Below are positions 58,830 to 64,000 of a DNA stretch of 64,000 nt, piece after piece. The stretch is taken from assembly GCA_028023455.1 (NCBI GenBank), contig JAQFVV010006453.1:664001-728000 (forward strand). Direction: 5' to 3'. Origin of the DNA: Epiperipatus broadwayi (lineage: Eukaryota; Onychophora; Udeonychophora; Euonychophora; Peripatidae). A program made the position numbers and the translations under genes. Numbering within the stretch: the stretch's first letter is position 1; each line of letters begins with the position of its first letter. The notes under the pieces are model-generated. The model had not been told where the DNA came from. It did not search any database and saw only the letters and a list, made by a program, of their open reading frames with translations.

Positions 58830-60560
58830 ATAATTAAACAAAAAGAAAATATATATTTACAATCTAATGAAAATAAAAATAGAAGTGAATATAAGTGAAA
58901 GAAATTTTACATGTATATGTGTATATATGTGTGCATCTAACACTGAAATTTAGGAATAAATAATAACCCTATATAGTTTGGCACAATTCTAGAAATGTCA
59001 GACTCTAGAATTTAGGGTCCTAGGATTAATTCTGAGCTGCATTTTAGATGCTTAAACTTTTTATGTATGTGCCATAGTCTCTTTCACTATATGATTTTCT
59101 GGGATCTTAAATAACAATGCCAAAAATAACAAAAATGATTAGCTTTCAAGAAAGGTTAATAGAGTTTTTAAGAATATTTGGAATATAATTTATGCATATA
59201 ATATTTTAAGGAAATAATATTGCAAAAGAACAACACTGTAGTTATAAGAAGATTTTGAGAGATTGAATGAATGTGATCAAAGATTACTAAATGTGTGTTA
59301 AAATATTATTTTTCTGAATTTAAAATCATTATCATCATTTATCATTAATATTTTCAGGACTATAATTTTTATTTTGCTTGCAGGAAAAAGTTTATTAATC
59401 ATCATAGCAGTCATCATAATTATAAATTATTTTGAGAAAAAAATGATTTCATGCATTATGTATTTAATAATCAACTTTTATTCAAACAATGTTGCTAAAT
59501 ATAAATTAAAAATATTATTAATTTTCTCAATTTCAAATCAATCATGGCATAATTTCTCTTTAGTATTCGATGAAAATGGTAGCTGTTAAAATGAATACAT
59601 CTTTATCTTTCAAAAGGACTTTATTGAATATAACGAGAAAAAGGTTACATTTATAACTATTTTACCACATGCAGATGAATTAAAGTTAGTATAAATAAGT
59701 TAAAAATTGTAATGGGGGGGGGGGGGCAGCAAAGACAAAGGATATGCATGTGGTTTACAAATTTGAGTTTACATTTTTTTTTAAAAATATACACATCCAA
59801 TTAGTTTTGTGCACTTGTAAGGCTCTTAGTTCTGTTTTTTATTAGTCTTTTTTTTCCTCTATAATTTTGAGTGCTGTTGTAATATAGACCAAGTGGCTGT
59901 GTACATCTTTTGGGATACAATTTTTTCATCCCTTAAGCGGAGCTGTTCCATTTTGTTCCAGAATGTGTTTGGATGTCTTCTTGGATTATTGTTGTACATG
60001 AAGGAGCATCTTTATACTAAAGTCAAACAAACATTTATTAATTTAGATTATTAAAACTTTAACAATCAATTATATAGTATGTATATTTATTAAATTTTTA
60101 TATCATTTCACTGCATTTATATAATGAAATAAATACAATCTTAAAGCACTGAAGTTTTTTAAAAAAATGGCAGTGCAAAGATAATTCAAAGTTTTATTGG
60201 TTGAACAATGTAAATATAAAATAAAAACTTTGCTAATAAAACATAAAGTTGATCAAAATTAAATTTTAAAATCTATATTATAGTTAATTCTTTTTTATGT
60301 CTTTATTTTAATGGATAGTAAAGTCTGTGTTCAAATCCCCTATATTACAGTTTAATTGATAAATGTCAAACTTTCTATCCTCATAACTTTGACACATACC
60401 ACTTGATGGAAGTATATTAATCATGAAATGTGCATCTTGGGGATTATACATCTTTTTCACCATGTCTTTGATTATATGTTTATGATTATATCCCTCCACA
60501 AAGAGTTAAATGTGAATAGAACCAGTCCCTAACTTACATGAGAGTTGTGTAATGAAAATT
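58830..60560. other. No gene recognised
   Basis: AT-rich, with a run of 13 or so G at 59713-59726. Short open frames at 59374-59589 (plus) and 60308-60499 (minus) have no family features. A family D-like block (TCTAGAATTTAGGGTCCTAG) lies near 59.0 kb. Confidence 0.45.
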
Positions 60561-60564
60561 ACAC

Positions 60565-60905
60565 TACAGAAATATTATTCATTAATTGGATAATTTCTAG
60601 TCTAATGAATGATTAATAAAAATTATTAACTCAACCACATATTTCATGATGACATTTTTTTCTTTTAATAGTATATTTATGTAAATAATAAAGATCCATC
60701 ACTGTCATGCATTCCAAAATGTCATTAATAGATAGTTTATTAATCATAGCCATAGCCATATACATTACTGCTTAATAAAATAATTATTGATACTGCTAAC
60801 CATGCATGGTTTTGCTATAACTTAATTATATAAGTGACTGTTTAGCTTTATGCATTTCGAAACCAGTTGGTCTGGAGATGAGAGTGTTCTGGGTAGAGAT
60901 TTAAA
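60565..60905 (+). repeat. Degenerate relative of the 145-bp repeat and a GAAAC block
   Basis: AATTTCTAGTCTAATGAATG, AATAAAAATTATTAACTCAA near 60.59 kb follows the 145-bp repeat. TTTCGAAACCAGTTGGTCTG and GAGAT near 60.87 kb resembles the GAAA-stem III-UC-stem I half of the hammerhead-like blocks, with no good core upstream. Confidence 0.3.
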
Positions 60906-63900
60906 TATTTTCTCATACCGCACTTATTAATTAAGAGCTTGTTTGAGCTATTGGTACGCTCTCTGTGTGCATTTTTGTAACTGCAAGCTTATTAAAAGTA
61001 ACGTCACATTATATATGACTTGCATTTTTAATTATATATATATATAATATAATAAGCCAGAAGTAAATTTCAGCATTCTCTAGTAAAGGTTTATCTTTTT
61101 ATTTTGATAACATTCTTTCATATTACTTATGCTTCAATTCAACCTATCCTCATCAGGCATTTAGATGTTTTGTCAATTATAATTTCAACTCAAATCTTAT
61201 GGAATTTGGCCATTTACATAATAAATACTATACTAAATATGTAATAAATATTAATAACTGCAAGGAAAATATTTTTAATTTATGAGATCCTAATTTTGGC
61301 ACTGTTTTGTACAGAATTAAAAAATTAGTATCATTAATTACTATTTAACATAAAATAAACTGAAAGATTTCTCAAATTTCATTTGTTTAGGTAAAAACAT
61401 TCTTATATATATATATATTCTAACCTCTCCCCCCACCGCTCGAGATCGTCCTCTCCAAAAATTTTTATATACTGTTTTAAAATTCCGGGTTCTAGCTCAG
61501 TCTAACAAATAAATAAATGAAATATTCAGCATTAATTAAAATGATTACTAGCTCTAATTTTTTAAAATACAAATACGGTTATATTTTAAAATGAATTAAC
61601 AAATAATTACTATTTTCATGAGACATGGAGTGACGACACGGGGAACGAGATAGACTACATTGAGATATTATCCACATGATACTATCTCAATGGCATAAGA
61701 ACACTATTCTCCCTTTTACTATACTAAATAACTAACTTATAGTATTCTTACGACTTTCTAAGCTCTTTTCACTACGATTAAAATAATAATCATGTCTTAA
61801 TATTCTTTCTAATAAGAATCTAGCTCAATTAATTAAAATTAAGTAAATAAATAAAATCTCAGGTTCATAACTTGTATTCTAACTGATTTAAAATTACGGT
61901 AGCAAACTATGAAAAGGGAATTTTATGTCATAATTCACTACGCAGTAACTAACAATAATAAATAATAATAATAACAATAATATAATATAATCTTATTACT
62001 TCCTAAATGAAATAATAAATAAGTACGTGGCAGTATTTTAATAATCTGACTACAGAATACGTGTGGCAACATTAGCATATAAGTTAATGTAATATTGTGG
62101 CAACCAACTTATGACCAATAAATGATATAATTATGATCTTTTAAATTTTAACATACCAATAAATTCTCAAATGATTATAACACTTTTGTGTTTACCTTTT
62201 TGTGCAAAAACTATATATCTGTTTCAATTATAAATGTATTGTGAGATCATGCATCCATGTGGAGAAATATCAACGAAGACACAAAACTTTAAAATAAATT
62301 TACAACAAAGTTTATTAATAACATAAACAAATAACAATATTTTACATTATGTACACTGGATATCCTTACTCTCTTATCACAAAATTATTTTACTAGTTTA
62401 TAAATGAAAATCAAACTTCTATTTATTTTTCCTAGTTAACTCTTATCTTTTAAATGCTTAAGAAAATACAGTATTATTATTATTGGATTTCTTATTATGG
62501 TTATCTTGTTACAAAAAAAATGAATTTCTTATCGGATTATCATTAACATTTTGTATCCCTACCATTCTTAAATTTTTTAATTTTACAAAAATTACATTCG
62601 TATTAAACATTATACAAAACAATAAAATTCTAGTTTTATATTAGTTGTATGGAATCCTATAAATTCAAACATTCTTCTACATTCGGTATTAAGTTTTATT
62701 GTTCCTTATCCGATGTTTGTTAATCATAATATACTCATTTAAGCCTTACTTCGGATGATATACTTACAACCATTAACATACCATGCACAAATATATGTTT
62801 ATTACACACTATTGAATTATTTTCTTAATAAATATGCAATATTTATTTTCTAAATATTATTTAAAACATTAAATTTTATTATCATTTAAAAAGCTTTGTT
62901 TAGATTTCTCTTTAAAAATCTTATATTCATTTCCGAATTAATTTATAAAACTGTATTATATGATTCTTTCTCTCTTTATGATATTTTGTACTTTCACTTT
63001 TAAAATTACACAATTTTAAACATTCCAGCAAATAAATTATTCTTACATAAATGATAACGTATCTTCAATTCTATTTTATTCATTATTTCTTTGAAAATAT
63101 CTCTCTGACGATGCAGATTCACGAAACAAGGATAGCGAAGATAGATGCCTAGGATCAAAATATAACTAGAATATTATCCGTCATAAACCTTGACAATAAT
63201 GGCACAGTGAATTAAAAAAAAACTATAGAGGAGTGACCTTTGTCTGTCTACCAACCTCTATTATAGGAGTGATGCTAAAGCTATTTCTTCAGCTTTATAT
63301 AACATCAAAAAGTTTAAAGATACGCAAAAAAACACTGTCCAAAAATATATGTGTTCAGTGATAGGGCTTAGTTAGCTATACTGAAATCACACAAACTAAC
63401 TCTGATCCAAATACTTTATTTTTCCTATTTCTTAACAAAACATCATCTTGGTTTCCTCTCCTCCAGTACTACCAAGTCACTATCCGATCTTATTTCTCAT
63501 GATTTTTCTATACAGTACATCGACAAATTCCTATCTGCATTTCTAACAATAATAAAATTCATTTTATTTCAAAAACTATACCGCTGTTCTTTAAGAAAAT
63601 CTTTTACTACTTTTCTCGTATATTTATCATATACAAACTATTTTAAAATATCTGAATACTTTATTACATGAAAGTTCAAAAGAATCACACAATTGTTCTG
63701 TTATATTATATTATTAATTATACTTTAAATAACTTATTGCATGCATATTTAAAATTACTCCTATCTCATAATATGTTGTAAATGTTGTATAAAATGTGTA
63801 CTTATAATTTAAACTTTCACACATCATTCTTAATCAATATATGATCTAAAAAAAAAATACATTATGCATTATAAATAAATATCAAAATTACCAAACGATC

Positions 63901-64000
63901 TTTATATTCTCGATCGCGTTCTGTAGGCTTCACCATCCCATTGATTCTTGTAGATATATGATTTCCATACATACTCTTTATTTTAAAACAATATTTCTAT
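60906..64000. other. No gene recognised
   Basis: A 3-kb AT-rich end region with somewhat more mixed composition after 61.4 kb. The only structures noted are a GGATAGGTTGAATTGAAGC block after CTGATGA on the minus strand near 61.15 kb and CTGACGA with GAAAC on the plus strand near 63.11 kb, both without good stems. Confidence 0.4.

Noticed and set aside
61145-61165. CTGATGA on the minus strand followed by GAAGC
   Set aside because: The GAAA is changed and the intervening hairpin is poor; at most a decayed relative.
63105-63127. CTGACGA followed by GAAAC on the plus strand as a hammerhead
   Set aside because: The hairpin between them is weak and no stem III ending in UH or convincing stem I could be built.

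Overview
This is a gene-poor, very AT-rich stretch (roughly three quarters A+T by eye) of animal nuclear DNA, most likely from an invertebrate. That follows from Penelope-like elements (PLEs), an RTE-type LINE, a second LINE family, Ty3/Gypsy-type gag remnants, several tRNA-derived SINE families and long (ATT)n and (TA)n microsatellites. I recognise no intact host protein gene. One short open stretch near 24.3 kb could be an exon, but the case is weak. I do not assign a species.

Layout. 1-1.3 kb is a decayed PLE on the minus strand. 2-6.9 kb holds short non-coding repeats (called family A here), a truncated RTE copy, a roughly 145-bp tandem repeat and a SINE. 9.2 kb has a gag fragment. 10.1-12.2 kb is a minus-strand LINE reverse transcriptase. 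13.6-15.7 kb holds a second non-coding repeat group (family C). 16.6-22 kb is a nested block: a full-length but broken RTE (17057-20350), with a 12-bp target-site duplication, sits in the minus-strand arm of a head-to-head PLE pair whose plus-strand arm follows at 20.7-22 kb. 22-35 kb is mostly featureless AT-rich DNA with short SINEs, a hairpin element, a three-unit tandem repeat and another family A copy. 35.6-36.8 kb is a recent tandem duplication. 41.26-47.71 kb is a minus-strand LTR retrotransposon with two recognisable LTRs, a polypurine tract and gag remnants, but too little internal DNA for pol. 49.3 kb is a tRNA-derived SINE with a longer body. 53.3-54.7 kb is a young PLE with inverted 3' arms between (ATT)n tracts. 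55.4 kb is another truncated RTE. 56.5 kb is a hairpin element. 58.4-58.8 kb has two opposed SINEs. The last 5 kb shows nothing I can name.

Two observations stand out. First, several unrelated-looking repeats contain the same RNA architecture, that of a hammerhead ribozyme: stem I, a 7-nt CUGAUGA-like core, a stem II hairpin, GAAA, a tiny palindromic stem III and a cleavage-site-like UH. In family A the 7-nt core is perfect in three copies and stem II shows a compensatory change. In both GIY-YIG PLE families the same layout lies 3' of the coding region, with a decayed core. This fits published hammerheads of PLEs and metazoan retrozymes, and suggests that family A and C repeats are small non-autonomous partners of PLEs. 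Second, there is a minimal SINE of about 95 bp, little more than a tRNA cloverleaf, an ATGACACATGA-like tail and an A-run. Six copies in the window have target-site duplications, and a seventh insertion is only about 16 bp of its 3' tail.
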